Of a stretch of 64,000 nt of DNA, positions 37,591 to 50,125 are shown piece by piece. The translations under genes were made by a program, and so were the position numbers. Source of the stretch: Lagopus muta (Eukaryota > Chordata > Aves > Galliformes > Phasianidae); contig NC_064435.1 of assembly GCF_023343835.1 (NCBI RefSeq), positions 73,976,134-74,040,133 of the forward strand, written 5' to 3'. The notes beneath the pieces were generated by a model. That model had not been told where the DNA came from. It saw nothing but the letters and a program-made list of their open reading frames with translations, and made no database searches. Each line of letters starts with the position of its first letter. The first letter of the stretch is position 1.

Positions 37591-38065
37591 TGTTGGCATG
37601 GTTTGGGCTTGGGTAGATTTTATTATCTTCAGAGTAGGATGGTATGATGCCACATTTTGAATTTGGGTGAAAAACAATTTGATAACTTGCTGATGCTTTA
37701 GTTGTTGCTTAGCAGTGTCACACTGAGTCAAGAACACATCAGCTTCTCTTTCTGTCCTGCCAGAGAGGGAGCTGGGGGCTCACAAGGAGCTAGAAGGGGA
37801 CAGACACAGGTGATCTAAACTGGCCAAAGAGATATTCCATTGCATTCAGAGTCATCCCGAACAGTAAAATTTGAAGTAAGGCAGAAGAAAAGAGAGACAT
37901 GATGATTTTGGTTTTCTTGTGTGCTCAGCTTTTGCTTTATCTAGTAAACTACCTTTCTCTCTCCCTCTGAATTCTCACACTTCTACCTTTCCAGTTCTCC
38001 TCCCACTCCCACCTGAGGAGAGCAGGGCAGTGCTGAGTTGCATGCCAGAGTTAAACCATAGCACA
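37591..38065 (+). mobile_element. Old avian ERV LTR (complete, probably solo)
   Basis: The sequence parallels a common bird LTR from end to end. It has a TGT...GGTTTGGGCTTGGGTAGA start and a segment TTTAGTTGTTGCTTAGCAGT near 37695. CTGGCCAAAGAGATATTCCA is near 37820. A pre-poly(A) block, TTTTGCTTTATCTAGTAAAC, is near 37929, and the end is GTTAAACCATAGCACA. The TATA region of the family is eroded here. No matching target duplication is visible (GGGTA left, TGTTC right). Recognition rests on my memory of the consensus, so the family name is left open. Confidence 0.65.
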
Positions 38066-39471
38066 TGTTCACACAGTACACATTGTGATTTGTTCAAGAC
38101 AAAAAATAAGAAATAAGAGCATTCATCAAAAAGGAAAACAGAGGGCCACAGAAAGTGGCAATAATGCTGTGAAAAGATTTGGCCTTTGTTTACTTCACGT
38201 ACTTCACTTTAGCAGCTTTTTCACGAGCAGTTTCCATGTAATGGAGTTACTTCTGCAGAAAATTGGAATAATATTACAGTGAATCTAGTCCAAAGAGGAC
38301 TTTTTTATCTGCTTTGTAGGGCAGGATCAGATCCATTAATCATAACAACTCTAGTCAGAAGGGAAAAAAATCCAATGTCATACACATTTCTAACAGAATG
38401 AATTGCCTAAGGAAGGTATTTATAAAAACAGTGACCAAAAACTGTAAGCCAGGAGGAATCTTCTGGTGAAATTGGGGTAATGTATCAAAGTGACAGAAAT
38501 AAGACAGTAGGATTTCTTTTAATCAGTGAGTTCTGTGTAATTAAATGTTGTGTAACAAAAGAAGTCTTGCTACAAAGAAGGGAAAATATAGATGTGTTTA
38601 CTTGCTTGCTCTCGTACATCTTTGGTTAGAGTAAAAAAATAAAATTACAGAGGAGGTAAAAGTATATTTGTTTTTTTCTTGAGTAAAGCATAAAAACACA
38701 ACTCTGTTCAGTGTTTGTTGTTAGAACTAAACAAGGAATATTCTTGTTACAATACAAAGGAAAGTACTAGAGACAACACATCATGTATGTTGCTAAAACA
38801 TACTAAGTCAGATGCAGAACCAGGAATAGTTAGGAATATTCCCATTTGTTTGATAATTTTGTTGCCACTCATATAAAATTCTCTGTGAATTAAACAAAAT
38901 TCATGGGGTAAATCACAGCCATTCTCTAAACTCAGGAACTTATCAGAAAAAAAATAGTTACTATCTTCTACACTTCTGACTAAGTGGAGTACAGTAAGCT
39001 GATGTACGTTATGAGTTAGTATATGATATTGAAGTGCTTGCATTGCTGCTAAAGGAAACTATAAGCAGAGATAATGTTATATTCTATAGAGAGTAACATT
39101 TATGAGGTCCTCAGATTCTAAACCAATTATGGTTTAGAAATTAGAATTATGCCAGGACCTCAAGTCCATGGAATTCCAAATATATTTTACTGCACATCTT
39201 CCAGTTCTTCCATAGAATATCTTTGGACCCTCTTTAAAACAACTGTGGTCAAAATTTATAACTCCCTCTCCATGATAAATCCTGAAGACAAGAAGAACCT
39301 AGACTAAAGAAGAACTTAAACATTTAATTCATTCCAGTTTAGCTTGCTTACTGTGAAAAAAAGTAACTTTCTGCAAAACTTTTTAGTAACCTTCTGCTTT
39401 TCTAAATTTTTCCCATTGCAGCTACCTGTTTTATCTTGGTTGACATTATTTATGGTGACCAAAGAAAAGGT
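38066..39471. other. Unassigned AT-rich sequence
   Basis: No gene or repeat recognised. A 98-residue minus-strand frame at 38747-39043 has no known motif. Confidence 0.5.
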
Positions 39472-39850
39472 CATCCTGGGATTGTTTAGTCTAGAGAAGA
39501 GGTGGCTCAAGGGAGACCCTATCACACTCTACAACTACCTGAAAGGAGGTTGTGAAGATGTGGAGGTCAGCCTCTTCTTCCAAGTAACAGCAATAGGTTG
39601 AAATGGAATAGCCTTAAGTTGTACCTGGTGAGGTTCAAGTTGGATATTAAGAAAAAGTTCTTTTCAGAAGGAGTGGTGAAGCACTATAACAGACTTCTTG
39701 GGGAGGTGGTTAAGTCACCATTCCCAGAGGTTTTTAAGAAATGTGTAGACTTAGGGAGACTTAGGGACTCTTTAGTAGGATATGATGTGTTAACTGTTGA
39801 ACTAGACAGTCTTAGTGATCTTTTCTAACCTTTATGATTCTATGATTTTC
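39472..39850 (+). mobile_element. CR1 LINE 3' fragment
   Basis: Contains [25 protein letters not shown] in a plus frame to about 39560. A frame jump to a second block (LDIKKKFFSEGVV) follows, then the CR1 3' UTR with GATCTTTTCTAACC and a TATGATTCTATGATTTT end. It is inactivated by a stop and frameshift near 39600. Confidence 0.9.
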
Positions 39851-40230
39851 ATACTGATTCATAGATGGGAAAGAAGATATTTTAGTGCCAGTCTTGCCAG
39901 GGTTTTGATGTCTCTCACCACTTATTTGCATAGTGAGATGCACTCGGGAAAATAAAGGTAGTAACAGAAGATAATAAAGAATATAATACAGAATTAGTCT
40001 GGGAAACTGGTGACAACATTCTTTATTCTGACAGCTGTTTCAGAATACTGCTGTTTTAGAGAGCCAGCTATGATGGGATCCCTCTGTTCATCCAGTAGAC
40101 TCCCATGGACAGGTGTTCATGTGTATTGTTAAAGCTTAGGTTTATCAGACTTTGTTGCCTTAAATCTAACTTCCTAGTTCATGCAAAAGATTGTCAAATT
40201 TACAATTTGTAGGATTAAAATGTGTCACGA
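39851..40230. other. Unassigned sequence
   Basis: Nothing recognised. Confidence 0.5.
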
Positions 40231-40234
40231 TTGA

Positions 40235-40289
40235 TTTTTATTTATTTATTTATTTATATATAAATATATAGATTTATATATATATATAT
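40235..40289. repeat. (TTTA)n followed by (AT)n microsatellite
   Basis: TTTA tetramers (40235-40257) grade into AT dinucleotides that run up to the edge of the LTR at 40290. Confidence 0.93.
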
Positions 40290-40614
40290 AGTATGGGAAC
40301 TGCTGGGTCATGACCTGAACCTCTGATTGATCACCTGAGGTGAGCCATGAGTCAGCCAGAGGAGCACAGCTGAAGGCAATTCCCCTGTGCTGCCGGAAGG
40401 GGTGGAGCCACGCTCCAGCCCTCCTAGACCTATTGAAGAGCTGGCTACCAGTGGGGAGGGATCTCATCTGGAGATCCCCTCTTCTGGTGTTTTCTGTAGG
40501 TGAGCCTGGCATATGGGTAAGTCTTCCATTTATTCTCCTTTTTATCTTAGTCTACTTTGCCTAACTCTCTTGTTCTTTTGTGATTATAACAACTTAATAT
40601 CCATTGATTATACA
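40290..40614 (+). mobile_element. Solo LTR of the 3224 family, copy 2
   Basis: Same 5' block (TATGGGAACTGCTGGGTCAT) and same end (TTGATTATACA) as copy 1. Length is 325 bp. It is flanked by TATAT on both sides (40285-40289 and 40615-40619), a 5-bp TSD; the left side is part of the AT microsatellite, so this duplication is weaker evidence than in the other two copies. The terminal TG has become AG. It keeps a GC-rich 30-bp block (GGAAGGGGTGGAGCCACGCT) that copies 1 and 3 lack, which accounts for most of the length difference. Confidence 0.85.
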
Positions 40615-40619
40615 TATAT

Positions 40620-42387
40620 AAACATAGATGTTTTCTAAGTTTAAGAAGAAATTTGTGTTCTAAACATAGACATCTGAAGTAATATCAGTAATTTTCCACA
40701 CCCTGTTAGGTTATATTCTGATGAATGCTTGAGAAAAAGTTTCTCAGCTTATTTGAGACAATTCTGAGCTATGGTTTGTAACATATTGCTTTTATTGCCA
40801 GATTGTATCATACAGCAAACTTTAGGCCTTGCTTTGAAAATAGAGTAGTTAAATCTATCAAAAACCCTCAGAAAGTTGAGTTTCCAGCTTTGTGTGAATA
40901 ATACTGGGAGTTCAATGTTCTGAAAACTATATTTGATGCCACAGAAAATACTGTGCTTTATATTATGCTTTGAGTCACCGCTGTGAATCATCGTGGCTTT
41001 TTGTTTTCATCTGTGAATGTCCCGCAGCGAGTTATAGCAGTCAAGGCATGTATGTAGATTGCTGTGTGACACCTCTGCTTGTCTTCAGTTTATTCTTAGT
41101 ATTGTTATTCAACAGGTAAATTTTCAGAATTTCATCCAAAGCTTGCATCCCCTGTGAAATTGTCCTCGACGAAAAGACTTACATTAACTGTGATCAGAAT
41201 GTACCAGCTTTTGAAAGAATTCTCCATCATCTTCAGGCTGAAACACTAATGTGATATTTACAGCTTATAATCCACTTCTGCATGAACAGGTACAAAGGCT
41301 TCCTTACCTGAAACTACAATTTCTGGCTCTCAGCCATAGAATCACCTTCTCACCAACAAAATGCCACCTGAAAAATCAAATGCACCTTCTGGTCAGAGTA
41401 ATGTACTAACAGGCTCAAGGAAATTGTTTACCAATTTACCTGCTGAGCCAGGTAAAAATTCAAAGTACTTAGTTATGTTAACTGTGTCAAACTACTAGCA
41501 GCAGGAGTAGAAGTAATGCTAAAAATGGGAAAAAGAACAAGTATAATAATAAGAAAGAAAATGATGAATTATGGGGCTGATGTTTCAGATAACCTAAAAG
41601 CTTAGATTTTTCTCAAATTATTTCTGCCGGATCTTAAAGATATTCTTAAAGACCTTTCGTCTTGTCTTAGTGTGTCTGCTAGTGAGAGGTTTTTGCTTAG
41701 CTGATTTTAACAATGTCATTTCCATTTTCATAATTAATGTCATGATAGGAAGATTTATGTCACTGAAAATGTATTTCTATCCTCACTGCAGGCTACAGCA
41801 ATGCTTTTAAATCTAAGTAGGAGCATTTTGAATCTCTCTAAAACACTCAATATCTTCACTGTTTTCTCTTACTTTATTTGGTAATACTGTGTTGACATTA
41901 ATTCAGAAAGCAAGCATGAGGAGTTAATTTAAAAAAAAAATCTATTATCACTAGTGAAGTAGATCTTATATTAATTATTTTTTACACAAGCATTAGTTCA
42001 CTCTGAAAGTTTACTTGACTTCCACAGCACACTGTGAGAAAGTTTTTAAAAGCTTGTTTTCATTAACTGTCATGTTCATAAGAAAAGTGCTTACTCAGTA
42101 TATTACAGACATAAATTATGTAAGAGGCTTGTTGAGAACTTAAGAAAGGTAAGATTTTGCTTATTCACTGAAGAAAGCATATAAAAATCATCAGACACAG
42201 AGCTTAAAAAACACTTTTAAAAGAATTCTGCTTCCTTGTTTTGCATTTCACCAGTGATTATTTGTTTAACTAAATCTCTGGTGTATTAATATATAATCAT
42301 CTTTCTTTTCCTTTTTTTCTTTTTTTTTTTTTTTTTTTTTCTTCATTTGTTGCATTGTGGAAAAGTAAAATAGAAAAGAACCAAAAA
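40620..42387. other. Unassigned AT-rich sequence
   Basis: No gene or repeat recognised apart from the poly(T) at 42312-42340. Confidence 0.5.
42312..42340. repeat. Poly(T) tract
   Basis: T run with one C interruption, about 50 bp left of the minus-strand LTR. Confidence 0.93.
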
Positions 42388-43250
42388 TGTTCTGGGGAGA
42401 TTCAGCCCCCTAATTTTAAGGGGAAAAATATTGCATATCTTAATACAGAACTGTCTCGCTCCAATTTATAGGAGGGAGAGGAGGTTCTTTTATTATCTAT
42501 ATACCCGGCATGAGATTAAGAAGCAACAGTTCAAATGTTGGTCCGACCAGTTTATTACAAATCTTAATCAGGGAAATGGGGAAGGGGAGGATGGACACTA
42601 TTATGAATTAGGGTAATGGGGAAGGGAAGGAGGGCGATAGAAAAATATAGAAAAGAAGAAGCAAGGGGTCTTTATAGGCAGCAAGAGGGAGATAGTCACC
42701 ACCATGGATCCAGTGAGGTTCATGGTTCAGTCTTTGATCTTCAGTAGTGGTGGGTCGTCAGGCAGAGTTGTTCTGTTGACAACAACGAGGGACGACCATG
42801 GTGATGATGGCCCCTTTTCAATAGTTTCAAAGTGGTCGAGTCAGCTGTCTTTGGAGTGACAGCTCAAATTCAAAGTGGTCGAGTCAGCTCTCCTTTGAGT
42901 GGCAGCTTCTGGCTCTGGGATCTCAGCAGAAACTCCTTTGTTCCCATCTTCCGGGCCTTGCCAGCAGATAAGAGGGTGCAGGGATGCCCATCTGCATCCT
43001 GTTTCTCACAGAACATGATGGTATCGTTCCCCAATTTTCCCACAACTAGCTGAAGCTGTTTTGTCACAGGACAGATCTTCCGCCAGTGAACACTCCTGAG
43101 CACTCTCATCAGCTCTTCTACAGAGCAAACAGCTCTGGGGGAAGGGGCTTTCAAATGTTCTCAAAGCGATATCGATTGTCACACAGTTAGCCCCCATTAG
43201 TTGCCTCCTCAACAAATCACTCAGAGTCTTATCACAAGAGATACCTTAGG
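42388..43250 (-). mobile_element. Avian ERV LTR, minus strand, with duplicated U3 repeats
   Basis: On the minus strand it has a TATA box (GCCTATAAAGACCCC, near 42670) and an AATAAA signal (near 42550). The U5 ends GGGGCTGAATCTCCCCAGAA then CA, with the terminal CA at plus 42388. U3 holds two copies of a 37-bp repeat (about 42827-42863 and 42868-42904) sharing CAAAGTGGTCGAGTCAGCT, typical of LTR enhancers. The right (5') end is uncertain. It may stop near 43205-43220, or run to about 43564 where CCAAAAA resembles the left flank. A 94-residue minus frame at 42870-43154 lies inside U3 and has no recognised family. Confidence 0.65.
42827..42904. repeat. Tandem 37-bp repeats in the LTR U3
   Basis: Two direct repeats spaced about 41 bp apart, each beginning CAAAGTGGTCGAGTCAGCT and ending in a GAGTGxCAGCT block. 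They probably served as enhancer units of the retroviral promoter. Confidence 0.85.
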
Positions 43251-46200
43251 AAGCAAGCTTTGAGCCAAAGAACAAAGAAGGATTCTCACAAGAACATAAA
43301 GTGATTTTCCACAGGAAAATCAGGAGATCAAGTCACTATGATGTCTCTTGCTCCCATGTGCGCTCTAATCTGGTTTAACATCACAATGCAGTATTTTTCT
43401 ACCAGTAGAGTGGCTTGTGACAGCAATGTTGAGGTCGCTCGTGAAGGTTCTTGATGGCAGTACAGTTAGGACTACGCCTGAATGGACTGAAATTAGAATT
43501 TGACACTGAAAATAATGAGGGAAAGAAAGAGTATTAGCTTCCTTCTTGCTTCCCTCTTGACCAAAAACTAGAATTTGGGATTTTTAAGTAATATTCCTTT
43601 TTTTCTATTTTTCTTTTTTTTTAATATCCAAAATCAATTGGAGAAAACAGAACAAAACAAAACTGCTATGTTTTCTGTCAACATTTCAGTGTAAATAATT
43701 CGACCATTTCCATGTGGAGCACACTGACCTTCTTCTGCAGCTTGGCCTGACTGTAACTTTTTATTGTTTGCAATTATCTGTCAGATATTTTACATCCAAG
43801 CCATTTTGTTTTGCTCTCCACTTGTGCAGCTTCTGATACAGCTCTCTGCAATATTGTCTGGTGCAGATATATAAAATGAGTAGAATTGTGTGCTTCACTC
43901 TTGCTGACTACGGAGTAATCTGTCAGAGAGCTGCCTTTTTTTTTTTTTTTTTTTATTTTTTTTATTGAGAGCCATATGTCTGCAAGGACAAGTTCAGGCT
44001 CCTTTTTCCATGGTTTTCACATCAACCACTGTTCTCTAATTGGGACCTCAACGCATTCCCTTTCCAGTTCACCATTTGTCATTGCAAATCAGGAAAAGAG
44101 GGAGGAGATTAATTGCAGTGCTCTCTCTTGGCTTATGGCTTATCCAGTTCAGTGCACCACTAAGTAATTCACATGGAATATTCCCAGGATAAATATACAT
44201 GTTTTATGAGTCCCCTTTCTGAGACTCCTATAAAAACTTTTTTTTTTTTTTTCAGATCATTTGGTCATGCTATTTTTTTGGCCAACAGCAAAAAAAAAGT
44301 ATGCTGTTCAGGCCTAAACAAAAGCCCCCCTAAAACAAAATTTTGTGTAAATTCAGCAACATATCCCATGCAGTTTTTCATATTCCTCTGTGCTTTACAT
44401 TCTAGTAATAAATTTAATATAAGTCTTCTGTGAATATTGTGAAGAGAATAATTTTTAATATAAGGTAATATATGACATTCACCTGCTTGCTATTATAGCT
44501 ATTATTAATGAAGTTTATCTTGAATCTTGTTTTTTTTCTCATTTAAACTTTACTGCTCCCTTTTTTCCATGATAAAGTAATGCAAGATCATTTCCCTTCT
44601 GTTACTGCCCTCTCTGGTCTGACCTTCATATGTCAGACTTGCTGCTTTTTGATCAAGTACATAGTATATGTCATGACTCACTTATGGGAAGCTGTAGGAG
44701 AGAAAAGTCCTCTGATGATTCGAGCCTTAAGTGACGTAATCATTTCATATCCATCATTGACAGCAAAAGAGAAGATATTTTAGCAGAACTTATCATCTTT
44801 CCCTACTGAAGTAAAATAAAAGTGGCAAAAACATAGTAAATGCATCTTAAACAACAAAATAAATGCTTGTTTCCAGAGACTAGTGGCTAAGCAAAATTGT
44901 ATTTAGAAGCTATATTAGTTGTAGTCTTTAGGCTATATTACGTTTCATGATGCAAGAGATTTCAGAGCTGTTTACTGTGTGCCTAATATACTTAATATCA
45001 TTGCTCTGTTCAATTATTGTGTATTAACATTAAAATAATAATAAAAAATCACCAATTCTTCTTTAGGTAATTATTCAGCACCAATTGTCTTTACTTGACT
45101 TCACTGGTGGTTTCATTTATCTTTGCTAATAGACAGCTGTATGTAACTCGATTCCCAGACTAGGTCGGTGGAACCTTGTTTCCGCTGACTTGATTTTGAA
45201 AACAGCAAGAGGTTAAAGACAGATGGCTAACAAAGGAATCTTATGTATAGTCTAATTATATGAAAAAATATGTTTTCCAAGAAAATCAAATCTTTATAGT
45301 GCTCTTAATCAGAAATGAGGAACTTGGAAGGCCCTTTTTATTTTCCCTGCCAAGATCAGAAATTATATGCTTTATTGAAATCAAATTAGTTAGAAGTAAA
45401 TAAGGCTGTGAACAAAATTGAGGTCTTGGAAAGCTTTTTTTATAATTTGAATTATTACTTTTACGTCCTTTAAAATTTCTTTACAAATGACATGTATGCT
45501 GTGAAATCTTGGGAGTTCTTTCATCAGAATGGAATATCAAATTCAAGAGCTTTTCCAATAATTATTTCCAAGGGACAAAATGATGGTCAAAGGTTTATGA
45601 TCAGTATTGAACTTTTTCCTTGCTGGCAGAAAATAAAAGTAATGAAATTTTTCCACCTGCTAGAAAAAAACTGACTACTTCCTTTCTTGATAGTGAAGTT
45701 GTATGTTTTGTACTCACTTATTTTTCAACTTTCTACTGCAAAATTTCTATTAAAAAATAGTAGTTTGCCATAACCCATGCTTTACATATTGTAAGTTCTA
45801 AACAAATGAAATTGCTCACTAACAAGAATCCTTTTTTTTTTCCTTTTAAACTTCAGACAGACCAAGGGACATATTTTGAAACAGTCTCCCAGTGAGTGAA
45901 ATCTTCACACAGAAGGGGTTATAGGCCATTTGACATTAGACCAGATGATCTTCTTTCCTTCCTAGTGAAACCCAGATATTGTAATATGCTTCTGGAAATC
46001 CTCTATTAAGAAATGCCTGAAAGGCAAATACTGAGGTGAGCGTCACACAGTGCCCATTCATTACTTACTAGCTGCTGGTTTTAATGCAGACAACTAGTGC
46101 AGGACTGGATTTCACAAGAACATCTCATCACTACAGACAGTTAATGTAATACAAAAGTCCACTGGAGTACAATAGTCTCCTACTTCTTTTCTCCAGTATT

Positions 46201-47309
46201 TATTGTTACTGCTCTTTTTATTTGTAACCTATTTATAACCAGGTTGCATTATTATTGGTGGTTACCATCAGTCCCTCTTCTCAATATGTATTCTTAAAAT
46301 AAAAAAATCAATGAAAGAAAAGCGTAATGTTTATTAGGAAGTAAACTTATTTTGAAAACTTTGGGTATCATTTGTCACTGTTAGAATCTATATTCTTCAT
46401 ATTGTTTAAAGTATTTCGTTTGCATCACTTCAGCTAATTATATGCTTGGATAAATGGTTTTCATTATGAATTACTGTTCAAGTTCTGTGAATGATGATTG
46501 ATTTCTTTTTCTCTCAAGCAAGTAATCATGCTTCATTCATTGTATCTGAATGTTTATAATCTCTTTTCAAAAACATGTGGGTGCCTGTATCATTACAGAG
46601 ATGCCATTACTCAGACTGTGGTATATTTATGCTTGAGAATGACATCAATACTCCAGTGGCTTAAGATTTCCCAGTACTAATAAACTTGTAAGCAAAATAA
46701 CTGAACTTTTGAAATACAGTGGAAAGTATCTTCTACTTTTTTTTTTAATTATATTAAAGAATGAAACAAAACAGAATTTATGCAATTTACTGTGAAACCA
46801 GTAACTTAAAGATACTTTCTTACTTCTGATCATTGTTATAAACAGCTCAGAGCCAAGTCTTTAACTAGTTCCTTGACTATTAAATTGAGAAATTAGTCAA
46901 GTAAAAGGCAGGCATTCAACAGCAATTGATTTGGTTAATCCACACAACTGTTTTATTTATGTTACTTCCTAGGAATTATTAATTAATAAGAAAGGGAATC
47001 TCTGTTGTATGTTGTTATTCCTATGAATGGTACCACACATCACTGACCTTTGTACTTAGATAAAGCATGTGGATACAAATGTCTCACTGACAACTCACTG
47101 GCTCATGTTGTGCTCTCCATCAGTTGTCACAGCTTTTTGCAGTCAGTGTTAGGAGAAAACATTCTGTGCCACAGCTGTTGATTGTAAGGACTCTCACTTA
47201 AAAAAACAAAGAAACAAACAACAAAAAAAGATTAGAATGATTCATGCTATAACAAAGTATTCAAACACTTGCACTCACACTAGGTACTCAGTGATTTTTT
47301 TGCCTTATT
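43251..47309. other. Unassigned AT-rich stretch
   Basis: Poly(T) at 43936-43963 and near 44239. The segment 45855-46000 contains GACATTAGACCAGATGATCTTC and may be a very old LINE 3' end, but it is too decayed to claim. No gene supported. Confidence 0.5.
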
Positions 47310-47975
47310 AATTATTATTTAGGCTAATTATTCTCAAGGTACCCAAGCCCCTGAGTTGGAAGACAGTGACAGAGTGAGATGATTTCAAATTGGAAACTGT
47401 AAGTGACCAGCGTTCTTTGGTTCTGTGGGTCTGTTACATCATGAGAGTGTTTATAAGTCTATTGGGCTGGATGAGATCTATCCAAGAATAAATACCACAA
47501 GAGCTAGCGAAAATTCTCACTAAGCTGTTGTCAATATTAATCAGCCTTCCTCTCTGGCTGGGGAGGTACTAGTGGAGTAGATGTTAGCAAACATGACTCC
47601 AGTGTACAAGAAGGGCTCGAAAAAGGATCCAAGGAATTACAGCCCTGTCCACCTGACCTTGGTACTAGATAAGATTATGCAGTGGATCACTGTCAATGTC
47701 ATCATATGACTCATGCAGCCTGTAAGGTTTTATGAAAGGCAGATGCTACCTGACTTAACTTTGTCTTCTTCTATTATGAGTTTAATAATATGAACGCTGT
47801 AGAGAGGCTGTGAGTACTGTCTACCTGGATTTTAGTAAAGCATTTGACACTGTTTCCTACAGCCTTCTCCTACAGCTTAAGCTATCCATAGAGTATGAAG
47901 GCTTACAATTTGCTGGGTGAAAAGCTGGCTGACCTCTAAGAGAAGCAGTGAATGGAGTTCAAGCTATACGGCTGC
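47310..47975 (+). mobile_element. CR1 LINE internal RT fragment
   Basis: Homologous to the first 620 bp of the window. Shared order: AATTATTCTCAAGG start, GGATGAGATCTATCCAAG (DEIYPR), TACAAGAAGGGCTCGAAAAA (YKKGSKKD), then CTGGATTTTAGTAAAGCATT (LDFSKAF). It stops before the FADD active-site segment, so it is truncated at its 3' side, unlike the usual 5'-truncated CR1. Confidence 0.85.
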
Positions 47976-48929
47976 TTATCACATACATAATGCTGAAATG
48001 TCCCTATTCTTTTGAGATTGTAACTTAAAAATGCTGTTTGTGGTTTTATTTCTGTTTTCTTGGAAACTTCAGCCTTAGAAGCACGTGCCAAAGACTGCTT
48101 CTGTTAGCTGAATGTATTATTTACTACATGTTAAGAAATTCCATAACTTGCTTATAAGAACCAATACTGACAGAATCTTTACTAAAATTATTCTACTTGA
48201 CTTGAAAATATACTCCCAAATTCTTGTGGAACTATGTGAGATGAAGCTGTTTGACTTTCAGCTCATTCTGAGCTGTCATTATTTTCACAAAACACATGGA
48301 GCGCATAAGCGTCCAGCTAAACATCAACCTTGTATTTATTTATTTGCTTAAATAGTTGAAGTTAGATTTTTACAATTCCTTTTTTTTTTCCCACTGTTTC
48401 CTTGACTTCAATCTTTTTCCAATAAGCATTATTTCTTGATTATGTGCTCACAGAAGTCTACCAGTCTTTTACACAAACACCTTGGTGCCCTTCTTAAGAC
48501 TTTCTGTGAGTGCTGAGTAAGGGAACTTGAGACTCCTTTGTCTGGTATTGTGTGGAATCATTTCCACTAGGTAGCCAGAAAAAGTTCATAACACTGCAGT
48601 GGAAATATCATTGATTGTTTACATCCATTTGCCACTGCAACTATAAGATGAAAGGGTGTTTCTCTCACTTGATTTCTCTTTATTTCAAAAGAAAATAGAT
48701 AGTTTAAGGGTTAAATTTAAATAGTGTGGTTATTATGTAAATGAAATGACTGCTTACACTGTACATTGCATAATCTGAGAGGGAACATTTTCTCTGGATA
48801 TTGCACAAATAGGCCAAGGCATTGTACACTGTGTGGAAGTGATGGAAATAAGTTAATGGAATAGTTAGCAAAAGTGGTTATTCTAGCAGATATACCTTAG
48901 TCAGAAGGAAAGAACCATAAATGAACAGT
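47976..48929. other. Unassigned AT-rich sequence
   Basis: Nothing recognised. A 79-residue plus frame at 48112-48351 has no known motif. Confidence 0.5.
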
Positions 48930-49125
48930 GCCTCAACATACTCTCAGTGGAAAATCTCCCTCTGATGTCCAATCTGAACTTTTCTCTTTTTTAATTTAAA
49001 ATTATTCCCTCATGTCCTATTACTGGGTAGTGGCCATTAGGAAGTTGTGCTTGCACAGAGCTTTCCCTCAGCTAGTGGGATGGCCCCAGCTGGAGCAGGG
49101 CACAGTATGAGGAGCAGCTGAGAGG
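48930..49125 (-). mobile_element. CR1-related scraps
   Basis: 48935-49035 reads like the reverse complement of a CR1 C-terminal block (AAATCTCCCTCTGATGTCCA). 49100-49125 contains TATGAGGAGCAGCTGAGAG, matching the CR1 plus strand. The two orientations suggest two separate small fragments or a rearranged copy. Confidence 0.55.
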
Positions 49126-49752
49126 GGCTATCAAAGACAGTTTCTATGGAAGATGCATGTTTGTTTCCTTGTGGGCAAGCTGTTTTTGCAGTATCTAGGA
49201 ATATATTGATGAGTATGACAGGACCTCTTGATTCCGAAGAATTTTACAGCTGATTTTAATGCAATTTCTCAAAACATCCTTTTTTGTTTGTTTGTTTTTC
49301 CTGTTTATTTCAATTTGTCTGTCTTTATCTTCTCAATTCCTGTTTTATTACTTTGTTCCTCAGAGCTGAGCTGGTAAATTGAAATTTCTGGGACCACTGA
49401 ATTCAGTGTTAATAAGATGTGAGGGTATAAGAATGGCTGGACAATTTCCAATAATTTACAAAGTAATATGGATGTCTTCTATAAACTGTAGTTGTGTATT
49501 TCAACTTTTATTCCTTGTTTTTTATTTTCTTTGTTAAATACAAATGTTATTATAGATATCTTGAAGGTATCAAATGAGGATAAACTTCTTGGAAATGCTG
49601 ATGATACATTTTGCTTCTCCTGTTTAGACTTGGTTTCTAGTTCTGACAGGAAGTTTTCATCAAATAGTTTCTGGTTGGAAAGCTGAAGGATGATTTTTTT
49701 CTTCTTTATTTTTATATATATAGTCTCTGTATGTATCTATAATAATCTAAAT

Positions 49753-49784
<32 letters not shown>

Positions 49785-49934
49785 ATCTATGTATGGTATA
49801 TGTGGAAAACATTTCTCAAGAGTTTATTTTTGACTAAAAACTTGACCAGCATAAAATAGCCAAGAATTACTTCTGAAGGGAATTATCCAGACTGGAAAAC
49901 CAAAGTTCCAGTCTCTAGTTTACTGCAGCCATAG
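49126..49934. other. Unassigned AT-rich sequence
   Basis: Holds an (AT)n microsatellite at 49752-49784 and nothing else recognisable. Confidence 0.5.
49752..49784. repeat. (AT)n microsatellite
   Basis: Alternating AT run of about 33 bp with one interruption near the start. Confidence 0.95.
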
Positions 49935-50125
49935 TTCTGGATTTCTTAACTCTCAGAACAGGACGCAGTACTCCAGATGTATCCTCAGCAGGGTGGTACA
50001 AAGAAAAAGAACCTCCCTTGACTTGCTGACCATATTTTTAATGCACCCTGGAATACCATTGGCATGGGTGCCCAAGACTTTGGCTTGTCTGGGCCACACA
50101 GAATGAACAGGAATTATCTTGGGCC

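Noticed and set aside
45855-46000. Possible ancient LINE 3' end
   Set aside because: Only short resemblance (GACCAGATGATCTTC); too decayed to distinguish from chance.
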